A DNA stretch of 64,000 nucleotides from Sulfurifustis variabilis (GCF_002355415.1 NZ_AP014936.1:2108001-2172000), one strand, 5' to 3'. Counted from the first letter of the stretch, positions 18,702 to 28,764 are shown. A program made the numbers and translations. The notes: a model not told the origin generated them from the sequence alone.

Positions 18702-20537
18702 TCACTTTGTCGGAGTTCGATTAGTTCTCATCGTCGGCCGGGCCCGGTCAAGAACGGGCGCTTCGGGCTTGCCTGGGTCGATTCCCTGCAGCACCATCAA
18801 TTCCCGGAACGGTCCGTTTTCCCGCGACAAATCGCTCCACGTTCCTTTCTGCACGATCCTGCCTTCTTCGAGCACGAGTATGTTGTCGGCAATCTCGGTC
18901 GTCTTCACCTTGTGAGCGATCATCAGGATCGCACAGCGTCCCTTGATCTCCCGCAACGCTTCCTGAACGACGGCCTCGGCGTGGCTGTCCAACGCGCTGG
19001 TTGCCTCGTCAAGGATGAGCAGCCAGGGGTCGCGGTACAGTGCGCGGGCGAGCGCAATGCGTTGGCGCTGCCCTCCCGACAGCATGCCCCCCTTTTCCCC
19101 GATCAACGTATCCATCCCCGAGGGCAGATTCGCGATGAATTCCCATGCATGCGCCAGCCTGGCCGCACGTTCCGCCTTTGATCGGTCTACCTCCGGCTCT
19201 CCCCACGCGATGTTGTCGATCACGGTACCGTAAAAGAGCGGGCTCTCCTGCAGGACGAGACCGATTCGGTCACGCCAGAAATCAGTGTCGATTCGCGACA
19301 GGTCGATGCCGTTCACTTTTACCGAACCTCTCGTAGGTGCAAGCAGTCCGCTTACCAGATCGACAATCGTGCTCTTGCCGCTGCCTGATCGACCTACGAT
19401 GGCTACACATTCGCCGCGGCCAATTTTGAGATCGACTGAAGTCAGTGCCGCCGACTCCCGTCCGGAATAGACCAACTCGACTGCACTTAGCCTAATCTCG
19501 GAAAGCTCCTGGATTCTTTCCGTTCCGGAATGACGTTCCTCCGCCGTTCGGGCCTCTTCCAGCCGTTTGTGCCACGAGTGGAACCACGGCAAGTAGACCG
19601 CTGCCTGGAAGAAGCAATCCTGTACTTTCAGCAATTGTGGGGCGAGCCGGTAGAAAACCGCTAGAAAGATGAGCGCGAGCGCCGTCGAATGGCCGCGCAA
19701 GAGTAGTACAACAGCGAGAAAAGCCGCGATGAAGACAATCGCACCCGCCTCAAAACCGAATCGCATCAACACGCTGAGAATCTGGCTTCGGAAAAATGTG
19801 CGTCCATACCGCCCCGATAATTCCCGTGTCTGGCGCTCGGCCAATCGCGATCGACCAGCTGCTCTGAAAAATTTTAGATTACCAAATATGTTGTTCACTT
19901 CATTGCCGATACTTGTCATCATCTGCGACAGCTCGCGTGCATGGCGCCGCGAGCCTCTCGATGCCAGGTAATAGGCGCCCAGACCGAAGAGGCCGAACAG
20001 CAGTGTCATCAAGGTCATCGGCACCGAGATCGCGAACGCGATCCCCAAGTAACAGAGCGCCGCGATAATCGCACCCAGACCCAAGAGGAACGAATGCGTG
20101 CCGGCACCCATCTGCACGCCCTCAATCAGCATCGCCTTACTAATGTCTCCGACCTGGAGCGCGACGTAGCGCGACCACTGCATTCGTAGCAGGGTGTTGG
20201 CCATTTGCACTCTCGCCGATTCCTCGACTCGTGTTCGTATCCGCAGCATCTTGGTATCGCCGAACAGCCGGAAAAGGGCGGTTGTGACGCCGAGCAGAGC
20301 AAAGACGCTTAGGCCAAGCGGAACGATGTAGCTATCCGGAAGGGAGAACCATACAACCAAATGCTGCAGGTAGCCGCTGGTCTCCGGCCGCGAGCTAGCC
20401 GAGAGAGTGGCACTCAGCGCTGGCATCAGGGCGATCAAAGCCAGCCCCTCCAGCACGCTCGCAATTCCCAACAGGAGAACAGCGAACGAGGCTGTAACTC
20501 TATGCCCTTCCAGAATCTTCCAGTAGTCCTTGAACAT
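18702..20537 (-). CDS. ABC exporter, fused TMD-NBD (MsbA/PglK-like flippase candidate)
   Basis: This 611-aa half-transporter has an N-terminal membrane domain (about six helices, residues 15-300) and a nucleotide-binding domain with Walker A GRSGSGKS (382-389), Q-loop Gln430, LSGGQ (486-490) and LLILDEATSALD (506-517). PglK-type proteins flip undecaprenyl-linked oligosaccharides. No Wzx-like flippase was recognised in the train, so this is the likely translocator. Its ATG lies 38 bp inside the preceding glycosyltransferase gene. Confidence 0.9.
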   Translation of the reverse strand: MFKDYWKILEGHRVTASFAVLLLGIASVLEGLALIALMPALSATLSASSRPETSGYLQHLVVWFSLPDSYIVPLGLSVFALLGVTTALFRLFGDTKMLRIRTRVEESARVQMANTLLRMQWSRYVALQVGDISKAMLIEGVQMGAGTHSFLLGLGAIIAALCYLGIAFAISVPMTLMTLLFGLFGLGAYYLASRGSRRHARELSQMMTSIGNEVNNIFGNLKFFRAAGRSRLAERQTRELSGRYGRTFFRSQILSVLMRFGFEAGAIVFIAAFLAVVLLLRGHSTALALIFLAVFYRLAPQLLKVQDCFFQAAVYLPWFHSWHKRLEEARTAEERHSGTERIQELSEIRLSAVELVYSGRESAALTSVDLKIGRGECVAIVGRSGSGKSTIVDLVSGLLAPTRGSVKVNGIDLSRIDTDFWRDRIGLVLQESPLFYGTVIDNIAWGEPEVDRSKAERAARLAHAWEFIANLPSGMDTLIGEKGGMLSGGQRQRIALARALYRDPWLLILDEATSALDSHAEAVVQEALREIKGRCAILMIAHKVKTTEIADNILVLEEGRIVQKGTWSDLSRENGPFRELMVLQGIDPGKPEAPVLDRARPTMRTNRTPTK

Positions 20538-21663
20538 CCGCTTTGCCCGACCGTCTGATCACTGAGTGCAGCAGTTCCTCCCACTGGGACAAAATTCGCG
20601 CCTCGCTATAAAGACGAGAGACCTCCTTTGCCTGCTGCCCTAGTCTGTGTCTTTTCCCCTCGTCTTTCATCAACGTCAGCATCCTGTCCCGCAAAGCGTC
20701 TGTATCGCCGGCGGGTGCAAGAAAGCCGTTGACTCCGTCCTGGATAATTTCTGCCGGCCCGGAAGGGCAATCGAAACTGACCACAGCTAGCCCGCATGAC
20801 ATTGCTTCGCAAAGCGCGTTCGGAAATCCTTCGTATCGGGAGGAAAGCACAAAAAGATCTGCGTGCATCAAGATGCTTTGCGGTTCCGCTACAGTCCCGA
20901 CGAAATGAACCCGATTCCCGAGCCTGTATCTAGAAGCCCGTTCGGTCAATTCGGCTCGCCGGCCGCCTTCTCCCACGATGGTGAGATGCCAGTCGGGAGC
21001 TTGTTTGGCGAGTAATCCAAACGCATCGATCAGGCAATCGAAACCCTTCTCCGCCGAGAGTCTTCCCACAGCGACAACATTGAAGGGGCCGAACCAGGGA
21101 GGCCTCGATCCCGAGTCCAAGGGCGACGAACGCACGGGATTGGATATTGTCGCGACCTGCCATCTTGGCCGTACAGTTTCGGCCCACTTGGCCACCGATC
21201 GCGTCTGAACTACGACCGCAGCGGCAGTCGGATAATAAATCCGCCTCAACGTACTCCACCGCAACCCTATGCGGTGACGTCTCGGATCAGTGCGTTCAGC
21301 GACGATGACCGGGATCGAGGTCGACTTCAAGGACATCAGGACGCTGATATTCAGTGTATCGATGAAACTGACGACCGCCTCGGGCTTCGTATCCTGAATC
21401 GCGGTCCCCAGCGCCCGATTCCTACTCTGTACGCAGCGCCAGCCATGCCAGCGACAAGGAAGCGCCGCCTCAGACGGCGCCTTGACGCGTGTGACCCCCG
21501 CCGGGACACGATAGAAATCGGGGATGTCGGGCCGTACCGTTAAAAGCATTATCGAGTGACCAGCGGCCGCCAACGCCCCACCGAGCCAGACGATGTTTCG
21601 CTCCGCACCGCCACCACCAAGGGAACCGCTGACGAGCGTTATCCGCACGCGTCGATCAAGCAC
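20500..21663 (-). CDS. GT4-family glycosyltransferase (PglH/PglJ-like)
   Basis: This 387-aa GT-B protein has ITLVSGSLGGGGAERNIVWL at its start and SRYEGFPNALCEAMSCGLA at the donor site. The FDCPSGPAEII stretch is characteristic of the PglH/PglJ/WbpH branch, which transfers HexNAc to lipid-linked glycan. Adjacency to a PglK-like exporter supports that branch. Start is GTG at 21663 or the in-frame GTG at 21648. It overlaps the exporter gene by 38 bp. Confidence 0.9.
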   Translation of the reverse strand: MLDRRVRITLVSGSLGGGGAERNIVWLGGALAAAGHSIMLLTVRPDIPDFYRVPAGVTRVKAPSEAALPCRWHGWRCVQSRNRALGTAIQDTKPEAVVSFIDTLNISVLMSLKSTSIPVIVAERTDPRRHRIGLRWSTLRRIYYPTAAAVVVQTRSVAKWAETVRPRWQVATISNPVRSSPLDSGSRPPWFGPFNVVAVGRLSAEKGFDCLIDAFGLLAKQAPDWHLTIVGEGGRRAELTERASRYRLGNRVHFVGTVAEPQSILMHADLFVLSSRYEGFPNALCEAMSCGLAVVSFDCPSGPAEIIQDGVNGFLAPAGDTDALRDRMLTLMKDEGKRHRLGQQAKEVSRLYSEARILSQWEELLHSVIRRSGKADVQGLLEDSGRA

Positions 21664-21693
21664 CCGATTGCGACGCTCGCTCGAGGCACGTCT

Positions 21694-22914
21694 TCAACCC
21701 GTCCTTTTGACCGGGGACGACAAGATCCCCTTTTGCAGGCGTTCCAGACACAGCTCGGCCGCTCTGTCTGCTGAGAAATGGCGCTCTACGTACTGCCTGG
21801 AACGTCTTCCGACTCGCTCCCGCTCGGCCGGATCTCCGACCAGCCGGATGAGCTGAACAGCGACCTCTTCCGGGGTCTCCGCCTGGCAAATAGGTGAAGG
21901 CTCTCCGACGAACTGTTCCATGATTTCCGGCCGTCCGTTAGCGATGACGGGCCGACCCATGGCCATCGCGTCCAACCCGGCCATACCAACCACGCTCTTC
22001 CCCATCTGCTCAAAGACGATGTCCGCTTGCCGGAACTCGTACCACACGTCCGCCTGTGACATCTCGTCCAGCCAGGTGACTTGGTCGCTCAGGCCCTCGT
22101 CCTCGGCCAGCCGAATAGATTCAGCCACATGCAAGCCCTTCTTGACGAGGCGTATTTCCAGTCTGACACCGGTCTGTCGATGAAAGCGGGCCAAGCCCTT
22201 GATCATCACGTCCGACCCCTTGTAGTCCAACTCGCATGTGCCCGGACGAATCGGCTTCATCCACGAGAGTCGGGTAGCGCAGAAGATGCGCGGAGGATCA
22301 TTGTTGGCGGGATGCTCGAACGGAATCCTCTCCAGTTCGGTCATCATGAAGAACACACGCTGAGCAGGCGAGACACCGATTTCGGACAGCAGCGCATCGC
22401 CCGACGGGGCCAAGCCTGGTGCAAAATAGTTGACGGTATAGGCCGCCCGGATTCCGGCACGCTGCGCCTTGATCAGCTTTCCGATGATGTACCGGGCCAT
22501 TTGTCGACGCAGGGGACCGAGATGTTCGAAGCTCGGGTCGAAGAAAGTCTCCCGCGCCCGAATGTTTCCGTAGACCTCGAGGTCAGCGCCTGTCAGGAGA
22601 ACGACGGCCGGCCGCCGGACCAGGGGTAAAAGGGCCGGACCATTCTGGTTAAGAATGACCGCGTCGCACTTCCGGAGCAGTTCGACAACCATTCGGCGTT
22701 TGGCCGTCGGCAACACATAGTCGCGCGCCTCAAAATTCCCTACATCCCGGATCCATTGGGGATACGGTTGTCGCAGGTCGGGGTACCGGTTCTCCGGCCG
22801 GTCGAGTTGTGTCCGGTTGGCAACGATGAAAGTGACATCGTGCCCCAGACGCCGAACAGCGCGGGCCAGCATGAACGGGTAATTGTTGGCGTTGCCAAGG
22901 AACCCGATTTTCAT
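21694..22914 (-). CDS. Glycosyltransferase, GT-B fold (GT4-like)
   Basis: This 406-aa protein begins MKIGFLGNANNYPFMLARA and has a C-terminal donor region with GMAGLDAMAMGRPVIANGRPE, similar to GT4 but with a divergent acidic loop (EQMGKSVVGMAGLDAMAMG instead of the usual E-G-F/L-P-x7-E). Its acceptor and donor are unknown. The ATG overlaps the WbqC stop (ATGA). Calling it a transferase is safe by fold and context; the family is less so. Confidence 0.78.
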   Translation of the reverse strand: MKIGFLGNANNYPFMLARAVRRLGHDVTFIVANRTQLDRPENRYPDLRQPYPQWIRDVGNFEARDYVLPTAKRRMVVELLRKCDAVILNQNGPALLPLVRRPAVVLLTGADLEVYGNIRARETFFDPSFEHLGPLRRQMARYIIGKLIKAQRAGIRAAYTVNYFAPGLAPSGDALLSEIGVSPAQRVFFMMTELERIPFEHPANNDPPRIFCATRLSWMKPIRPGTCELDYKGSDVMIKGLARFHRQTGVRLEIRLVKKGLHVAESIRLAEDEGLSDQVTWLDEMSQADVWYEFRQADIVFEQMGKSVVGMAGLDAMAMGRPVIANGRPEIMEQFVGEPSPICQAETPEEVAVQLIRLVGDPAERERVGRRSRQYVERHFSADRAAELCLERLQKGILSSPVKRTG

Positions 22915-23621
22915 CCCACCGCCACTGCATCGGGTGACCTGCTTTTAAGAAACTCTCTCGCGTTCGGACCGGTATTAGCAATCAGGTCGAGAACGGTCAC
23001 GTTTCCGACGAACGGCCCCCACAGCTGCGGATATTCCGCATAGTCGTAGCTTTTGAATTCCAAACGGATCCGATGCGCCTGGAATGCCGCTTCATCCAGG
23101 TAATCTTTTGCGCTTGGCCCCGAGAGATACGTCGACGCACCGACTGCCTGCAGCAAATTGATAAGGCGCTCAGTCTTACGACCTGCTGCCCCGTACTCGC
23201 GCGAGGTAACGATGGGTGTTTCTATGCGCAAATACGAGCAGATTCCGCGAATCAAACGAACGTTGAGGGCGCTGATCCCGGTGTCCCCGGCAGCGATCGC
23301 CTCCTCCCACAGCCGCTGTGCAGCGGCAAAGAAAGGCGCCGGCCCGAGCGCCTCTTTGAGCGAGCGGCGGTGCGCATCCTGCCACGGCTTCTCGGTCCGG
23401 CCGATCGCCACTTCGTCGATCGCGAGCCCCGTCGATTTCGCCGCGATTGGTACCGTCAGCCACCTGAGGCCGTTCTTCGTCTTGAGTTGATTCCGATTGC
23501 GCCAGCTGCGACCGACCGGGTACTGGACGTCGTCAAAGACCACGAAGAGGTCGACGCTGTCGATGAAATCGAAGAAGCCGCGCCACGGAACGTAACTCGA
23601 CTGGATAATACCGACCCGCAT
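22911..23621 (-). CDS. WbqC family protein
   Basis: This 236-aa protein begins MRVGIIQSSYVPWRGFFDFI, followed by FVVFDDVQYPVGRSWRNRN, the diagnostic N terminus of the WbqC family. Family members sit in O-antigen and antibiotic loci and are associated with modified amino sugars, but no reaction is firmly established to my knowledge. Here it lies with a DegT aminotransferase, a radical SAM enzyme and methyltransferases, which suggests it helps build an acyl-amino substituent (inference). Confidence 0.9.
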   Translation of the reverse strand: MRVGIIQSSYVPWRGFFDFIDSVDLFVVFDDVQYPVGRSWRNRNQLKTKNGLRWLTVPIAAKSTGLAIDEVAIGRTEKPWQDAHRRSLKEALGPAPFFAAAQRLWEEAIAAGDTGISALNVRLIRGICSYLRIETPIVTSREYGAAGRKTERLINLLQAVGASTYLSGPSAKDYLDEAAFQAHRIRLEFKSYDYAEYPQLWGPFVGNVTVLDLIANTGPNAREFLKSRSPDAVAVG

Positions 23622-23659
23622 CTACAGGACCCATCCCCGTAGCACCCCGATGTGGCTGT

Positions 23660-24391
23660 TCATGCGGCTACCGGCTTGCGGCGAGCGATAAAAAGTTTCC
23701 GCGTCATCTGCTGACCGAGCGCATAATCTGGATTTTTAATCACGAGGTCCGTGATGGCGCGGTTCACGCCTTCGTAGTGGGAAAAGGCGTCGTCGAAACA
23801 GACCCACCCGCCCGGCACCAAGAACCTCTCCACGTTCCGGATGTCCCGGCACACGGCCTCGTAACTGTGATCGCCATCGATAAAAGCGACCCGACACCGG
23901 AAACCGGGTGGCGCTTGATCGGCGAAGGTCTCCGAGTTACCCCTAAACGCCTCGACCCGCTCCTGCAGTCCCTGCCTGCGAATGGTGTCGCTGAAAACGT
24001 CGAAGACGCTGTCGTACCGCGCGTAGATCGGGGCGATGTCCCGCTCGAACGGCTCTTTCCAGACCGTCTGTTCCTGGTAGCCGCCGTAGGTTTTCCCTGC
24101 AATCGCTACCCGGAAGGAGTAGCTGCCGTCCGGATTCTGCTTCCAGTCGGTTTTTCCAGGAAAGAGATCGACGCACATGACTCGTGCTTCCCCAGAAAGG
24201 CGCGCCGCAAAGCCGAGTACCGCACTCGATCGGCCGCACCAAGAACCGATCTCGAGTATGTCGCCAGGAAGGTCCGACGTCAGACAGACGAGATTGAACA
24301 AGGTGTACAACTGATCGATCGGTGTCCATCCCGGGACGCCGCGGACCATGTCCTCGATTTGGTTGATAATCGGTACTGTCTCCCCTTTCAT
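23660..24391 (-). CDS. Class I SAM methyltransferase (Methyltransf_24-like)
   Basis: This 243-aa protein has DILEIGSWCGRSSAVLGFAA as SAM-binding motif I, MCVDLFPG as the strand-2 acidic region and CRVAFIDGDHSYEAVCRD, the DGDH metal or catalytic segment shared with TylF/macrocin and rhamnosyl O-methyltransferases. A divalent-metal-dependent sugar O-methyltransferase is the likely role. I prefer ATG 24391; GTG 24397, beside the radical SAM stop, is possible. Confidence 0.85.
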   Translation of the reverse strand: MKGETVPIINQIEDMVRGVPGWTPIDQLYTLFNLVCLTSDLPGDILEIGSWCGRSSAVLGFAARLSGEARVMCVDLFPGKTDWKQNPDGSYSFRVAIAGKTYGGYQEQTVWKEPFERDIAPIYARYDSVFDVFSDTIRRQGLQERVEAFRGNSETFADQAPPGFRCRVAFIDGDHSYEAVCRDIRNVERFLVPGGWVCFDDAFSHYEGVNRAITDLVIKNPDYALGQQMTRKLFIARRKPVAA

Positions 24392-24399
24392 GCCCACAC

Positions 24400-25404
24400 C
24401 TATTTGCCCTTACACATGAACTCTTCGACCATGTCCGCATAGCTGCGCCCTTCACCTGGCCAACGAGTCGTTGCCCAGTCGGGGCATTGTCCGCAAAACC
24501 GATGATTTGTGAAATCGTTGGCGACATGCGCTCTTCGTAGGGCACGATAAACTTCGCCTTGCCATGTTTCGCGTATTGTCGTGATGCGGTAATCGGCGAC
24601 GGCCGAGCCATGAAACCAATCCTGCGGGCAAAACGCCAATTCGCCGCGAGGATTCAGAGTGATTCGCTCCCACGGATACAGACAGGGATATCGCGGAACA
24701 CGGGCATTCCTTGCCCTCATCAGCTCGGCCGCTCCATCCACCGCGCCTGCCGCCGAATGGAGGCGCCGGATCACCACGTAGTTCGCTCCTTCGTTCTTCC
24801 AGAAGGACTCGAAGTCAGCGGTTTCCGCCCGATTCTGCGGCTGCTCCACGTAGCTGACAACAACCTTGGTCGGCGCTGCCGACTCCTTCACCCACCTGAT
24901 CAGGCGCTGAACGTTCGCCCGCGTCACGTTGAGGTCGCCGTTCACGCGTACTTTCGCGTAGGTCTCCGGCTTGAAGGCATCGATGCTGATATCGATCATG
25001 TGGACGCCGGCTTCGAGCAGCCGTCGGGTCCGTTTCTCGTTCATGATCGTTCCGTTCGTCGTCAACGTCACAAATACGCCCGAGTTGCGAACGGCGTGCT
25101 CGATCATGTCGTACCCTTTCGGGTGAATGAGTGGTTCGCCTTCGCTGGTATAGCGGATGTACTGCGTGAGCCCCTGTCCGTGCTGACGGACTTCCTCGAC
25201 CATCTTTGCGTTCAACTCCGGCTCCAGGTAGCGCGCGCCGTAGTGTTTCGACTTCTTGAACTCCGGATGCGGGCAGTGCACGCAGGCGAGATTACAGACT
25301 TCCGTGATGTCGACGATGATCTGCGAGGGAAACTCGGCTTTCAGCCGCCCGTAGAAATCATAACGGCTGTCTTCTTGCTGGCTCTTTTTTCGCGCTGTAT
25401 CCAT
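24400..25404 (-). CDS. Radical SAM/SPASM-type enzyme
   Basis: This 334-aa protein has the radical SAM cluster motif CNLACVHC (Cys37, Cys41, Cys44), YTSEGEPLIHP as the SAM-contacting strand and TLTTNGTIM. The C terminus has further cysteines (PCLYPW, AFCPQDW, FCGQC) fit for one auxiliary iron-sulfur cluster of SPASM or twitch type. In glycan loci such enzymes may dehydrogenate, epimerise or form C-C bonds on sugar or amino-acid groups; the substrate is unknown. It sits 16 nt after the aminotransferase gene. Confidence 0.9.
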   Translation of the reverse strand: MDTARKKSQQEDSRYDFYGRLKAEFPSQIIVDITEVCNLACVHCPHPEFKKSKHYGARYLEPELNAKMVEEVRQHGQGLTQYIRYTSEGEPLIHPKGYDMIEHAVRNSGVFVTLTTNGTIMNEKRTRRLLEAGVHMIDISIDAFKPETYAKVRVNGDLNVTRANVQRLIRWVKESAAPTKVVVSYVEQPQNRAETADFESFWKNEGANYVVIRRLHSAAGAVDGAAELMRARNARVPRYPCLYPWERITLNPRGELAFCPQDWFHGSAVADYRITTIRETWQGEVYRALRRAHVANDFTNHRFCGQCPDWATTRWPGEGRSYADMVEEFMCKGK

Positions 25405-25420
25405 ATCGCCTCTCTGACAA

Positions 25421-26578
25421 TCAGTCGCTCAGCAGCTCGGTCAGGTTATCCACGACGTACCGGGCATCCTCGAGTGTCATACTGCTGCTTATCGGGAGCG
25501 TCAGGATGCAATCCGCAACGCGCTCGGTAACGGGTAAGGCCGGCTGCTTCACGGCGCCGTACAGGCTCATGCGATGGAGCGGGTGGTAATGTATGCTCGC
25601 GCCGATATTGCGCTTGCGCAGCTCGGCCAACAGCTCGTCGCGGCCGCGGCTCATCCTCTCGGTCGGCAGGAAAACCACGAACAGGTGATGCGCGTGCGTC
25701 CACTCGGTCACGCCGCGCTGAAAACCCATGCCGATGTCCAGGGCCGACAAGCGATCGCGGTAGTACTTCGCGATCGCCAGCCTTGTTTCGTGCAACTCGG
25801 CCTGACGGCGAAGCTGGACTCGTCCGATTGCCGCCTGAAGATCGGTATAGTTCATCTTGTAGCCGAGCTCCGTCAGCTCGCTGACAAAGCGGCCGGCGGG
25901 ATTCGAGAAGCGTTTCCACGCATCGGCCGGGAGACCGTGCAGGCGGAGTGAACGGAGTCGTCCCGCCGTCTCGTCGTCGCGCAACGCGATGGCACCGCCT
26001 TCGCCCGTCGAAAGATTCTTATTGGCATAGAAACTGAAGCAGGTGAGATTGCCTGATGCCCCGACGTTCCGGCCGTCCGCCAGGCGTGTCCCGAGGGCAT
26101 GCGCCGCATCTTCGACGAGGCGCACGCCGTCCGGTAGGGCATCACGGATACCGTCGACGTCGGCCGCGAGCCCGCCGAAGTGCACCACGACGACCGCCTT
26201 CGTTCGTGGCGTCAACTTCGCACGGACGGTCTCGGAGGTCGCGCACAAGGTGTACGGATCGACATCACAGAAAACTGGTGTGGCTCCCAGATACAGCGCA
26301 GCGTTCGCGGTGCTGCACCACGTGAGGCTCGGGCAGATAACCTCGTCGCCTTTGTCGACGCCGCCCACGAGCAGCGACAAGAAAAGCGCGGAGGTGCAGG
26401 AGTTGACCGTCACCACGTGCCGCGCGCCGAGGAAGGCGGCCAACTCTTCCTCGAAGCTCATTGTCTCGGGTCCCATGCCGATCCATCCCGACGTAAGGAC
26501 CCGCGTGACGGCCTCTATCTCCTCTCTGGAAAAGTTCGGCCTTCCGAACGGGAGAAAATCCTTCCTTATGACGGCCAT
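25421..26578 (-). CDS. DegT/DnrJ/EryC1/StrS PLP aminotransferase
   Basis: This 385-aa sugar aminotransferase has the PLP lysine at about Lys187 in [15 protein letters not shown], preceded by [11 protein letters not shown]. Family members aminate 4-keto (or 3-keto) nucleotide sugars with glutamate. Following rfbA and rfbB directly, and with no rfbC/rfbD in view, the expected product is dTDP-4-amino-4,6-dideoxyglucose (VioA-type) or -galactose (WecE-type). I chose ATG 26578 ([14 protein letters not shown], typical N terminus); it overlaps rfbA by 13 bp. Confidence 0.92.
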   Translation of the reverse strand: MAVIRKDFLPFGRPNFSREEIEAVTRVLTSGWIGMGPETMSFEEELAAFLGARHVVTVNSCTSALFLSLLVGGVDKGDEVICPSLTWCSTANAALYLGATPVFCDVDPYTLCATSETVRAKLTPRTKAVVVVHFGGLAADVDGIRDALPDGVRLVEDAAHALGTRLADGRNVGASGNLTCFSFYANKNLSTGEGGAIALRDDETAGRLRSLRLHGLPADAWKRFSNPAGRFVSELTELGYKMNYTDLQAAIGRVQLRRQAELHETRLAIAKYYRDRLSALDIGMGFQRGVTEWTHAHHLFVVFLPTERMSRGRDELLAELRKRNIGASIHYHPLHRMSLYGAVKQPALPVTERVADCILTLPISSSMTLEDARYVVDNLTELLSD

Positions 26579-27483
26579 GACCCGTCCAAGGGCGCCTTCT
26601 CTCGCAGGAGCCGCTGAAGGTATTGTCCATACCCGCTGTTTCGCATCGGTGCGGCCAGCTTCTCGAGCTGTTCCGGTGTAATGAAGCCCATTCGGTAAGC
26701 GACCTCCTCTGGACAGGATATCTTCAGGCCTTGCCGGGCTTCGACGGCCTCGACGAAACTCGCAGCAGCCAGCAGCGATTCGGGAGTCCCCATGTCCAAC
26801 CACGCCATGCCCCGTCCGAAAAACTCGACGGAGAGGCTGGACTCCGCAAGGTACGCCTTTATCACGTCCGTGATCTCGACCTCGCCGCGCGCCGATGGCT
26901 TCGTCTGCTTGGCGATGGATACGACGTCACTGTCGAAGAAGTAGATGCCTGTGATCGCATAGTTGGACTTCGGCGCCACGGGTTTCTCTTCGATATCGAT
27001 CGTCTGTCCCTTCCTGTCGAAATTGATGACCCCGTAGCGCTGCGGATCCCGGACATAGTAGCCGAAGATCGTCGCGCCCTTTTCTCGCGCCGATGCCCGC
27101 TGAAGCATGCTCGGAAGCCCCTGACCGTAGAAAATGTTGTCACCCAGTATCAGGCAGGTCGGCGATTCGCCGATGAACCGCTCGCCGATGACAAACGCCT
27201 GCGGTATTCCATCGGGGGCCGGTTGCTCCGCGTAGTCGATCGTAATACCCAACCGGGAGCCGTCACCAAGAAGCTCGCGGAAGCGCGGCAAGTCGCCTGG
27301 CGTCGAAATGAGAAGAATATCCCGTATGCCCGCGAGCATCAGCGCGCTCAACGGATAATAGATCATCGGCTTGTCGTAGACGGGCAGAAGTTGCTTGCTG
27401 ATCGCCTTCGTCAAGGGATAGAGCCGCGATCCGGAGCCGCCGGCAAGAATGATTCCCTTGCGCTGACTATCGACGGTTCTCAC
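26566..27483 (-). CDS. rfbA: Glucose-1-phosphate thymidylyltransferase
   Basis: This 305-aa enzyme makes dTDP-glucose from dTTP and glucose-1-phosphate. [37 protein letters not shown] and [10 protein letters not shown] are RfbA/RmlA signatures. The GTG start at 27483 overlaps the rfbB TGA (GTGA), giving translational coupling. RfbC and RfbD for rhamnose are absent from the visible cluster. Confidence 0.95.
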   Translation of the reverse strand: MRTVDSQRKGIILAGGSGSRLYPLTKAISKQLLPVYDKPMIYYPLSALMLAGIRDILLISTPGDLPRFRELLGDGSRLGITIDYAEQPAPDGIPQAFVIGERFIGESPTCLILGDNIFYGQGLPSMLQRASAREKGATIFGYYVRDPQRYGVINFDRKGQTIDIEEKPVAPKSNYAITGIYFFDSDVVSIAKQTKPSARGEVEITDVIKAYLAESSLSVEFFGRGMAWLDMGTPESLLAAASFVEAVEARQGLKISCPEEVAYRMGFITPEQLEKLAAPMRNSGYGQYLQRLLREKAPLDGSWPS

Positions 27484-28610
27484 GCTTCTTTCTTGCCCTC
27501 TCTTTCCACCGTCGTATTCTCGAATTTCGCAAGCCCCAATCGCTGCCCCGCGTAGCGCCGGGTCAGGATGTCCTGCCACCATGCCCGGTTGTCGAGGTAC
27601 CAGCGCACGGTCTTCGCGAGCCCGCTCTCGAAGGTCTCGATCGGTTTCCAGCCGAGGTCGCGTCCAATTTTTTCCGCGTCTATCGCATAACGTCGGTCAT
27701 GGCCGGGCCGATCGGCGACAAATTCGATCAAGGATGCGTGTGGCCGGCAGGAGGATTGAGGGAGCAACCGGTCGAGAGTCGAGCAGATCGCCTTCACGAC
27801 GTCCAGGTTCGTCCGCTCGTTATTCGCTCCGATATTGTACGTTGCTCCGACTTCGCCGTTCGTGGCGACGACCCATAGCGCCCGGACGTGGTCCTCCACG
27901 TACAGCCAATCGCGCACGTTCGCGCCGGTCCCGTAGACCGGAAGCGACTTCCCGTTGAGTGCGTTGATTATGGTGAGCGGAACGAGTTTTTCCGGAAATT
28001 GATAGGGGCCGTAGTTGTTCGAGCAATTGGTGACGATGACGGGCAACCCGTAAGTGCGATACCAGGCGCGTACGAGATGGTCGGCGGCCGCCTTGCTCGC
28101 CGCATAAGGCGAATTCGGCTGGTACGCCGACGATTCCGTGAACATGCCCGTCTCGGGGAGGCTTCCGAACACCTCGTCGGTGGAGACATGATGGAAGACA
28201 AAGCCCTCCCGCTTCGCCGCGTCGAGCGATTTCCAGTATGCGAGAGCCGCTTCGAGCAGGGTGTACGTCCCGAGGATATTCGTCTGCACGAACGCCGCCG
28301 GGCCGTCGATCGAGCGGTCGACATGCGATTCGGCGGCGAGGTGAACGACCGCATCGGGCCGATACCTGCCCAGGACTTCGCGGACGGCTCGCAGATCGCC
28401 GATATCCGCCCGCTCGAATCGATACTTGGGGTGTCCAGAGACCGATTCCAGAGATCCGAGGTTGCCCGCATAGGTAAGCGCATCCAGGTTGACTACGCGT
28501 GCCTTTGTGTTCGTCAACAAGTGCCGGACTAGAGCGGATCCGATAAACCCCGCGCCCCCGGTAACGAGCACAACCTGTGGTCGACGCCTTTGCTTGGAGT
28601 CAGTGTTCAA
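27480..28610 (-). CDS. rfbB: dTDP-glucose 4,6-dehydratase
   Basis: This 376-aa SDR converts dTDP-glucose to dTDP-4-keto-6-deoxyglucose. [38 protein letters not shown] and [11 protein letters not shown] are the family motifs. Start TTG at 28610 gives an 11-residue lead before the Rossmann strand; an internal GTG is possible. Its product is at the branch to rhamnose or amino sugars; the following aminotransferase favours the latter. Confidence 0.95.
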   Translation of the reverse strand: MNTDSKQRRRPQVVLVTGGAGFIGSALVRHLLTNTKARVVNLDALTYAGNLGSLESVSGHPKYRFERADIGDLRAVREVLGRYRPDAVVHLAAESHVDRSIDGPAAFVQTNILGTYTLLEAALAYWKSLDAAKREGFVFHHVSTDEVFGSLPETGMFTESSAYQPNSPYAASKAAADHLVRAWYRTYGLPVIVTNCSNNYGPYQFPEKLVPLTIINALNGKSLPVYGTGANVRDWLYVEDHVRALWVVATNGEVGATYNIGANNERTNLDVVKAICSTLDRLLPQSSCRPHASLIEFVADRPGHDRRYAIDAEKIGRDLGWKPIETFESGLAKTVRWYLDNRAWWQDILTRRYAGQRLGLAKFENTTVEREGKKEA

Positions 28611-28654
28611 CAGGGTTTGTTGATTCTCGAGTCGAGCCGCGCGCGCTGCGAGCG

Positions 28655-28671
28655 GAGGCCGTGATGGCCTC
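28655..28671. repeat. Short stem-loop between wzz and rfbB
   Basis: GAGGCC and GGCCTC flank a 5-nt loop in the 154-bp gap between wzz and rfbB. There is no T-tract on either side, so it is not a classic terminator. It may affect mRNA processing or pausing. The rest of the gap shows nothing recognisable. Confidence 0.4.
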
Positions 28672-28764
28672 AGCCCGCCGGGCGCCTGTCCGGGTGTGGA
28701 AGGGAACGGGCGAGGCGCCGTGTTTGGCCTGCTCCGCCTTTGTGTCGGAACTGCGCGTCAACGT

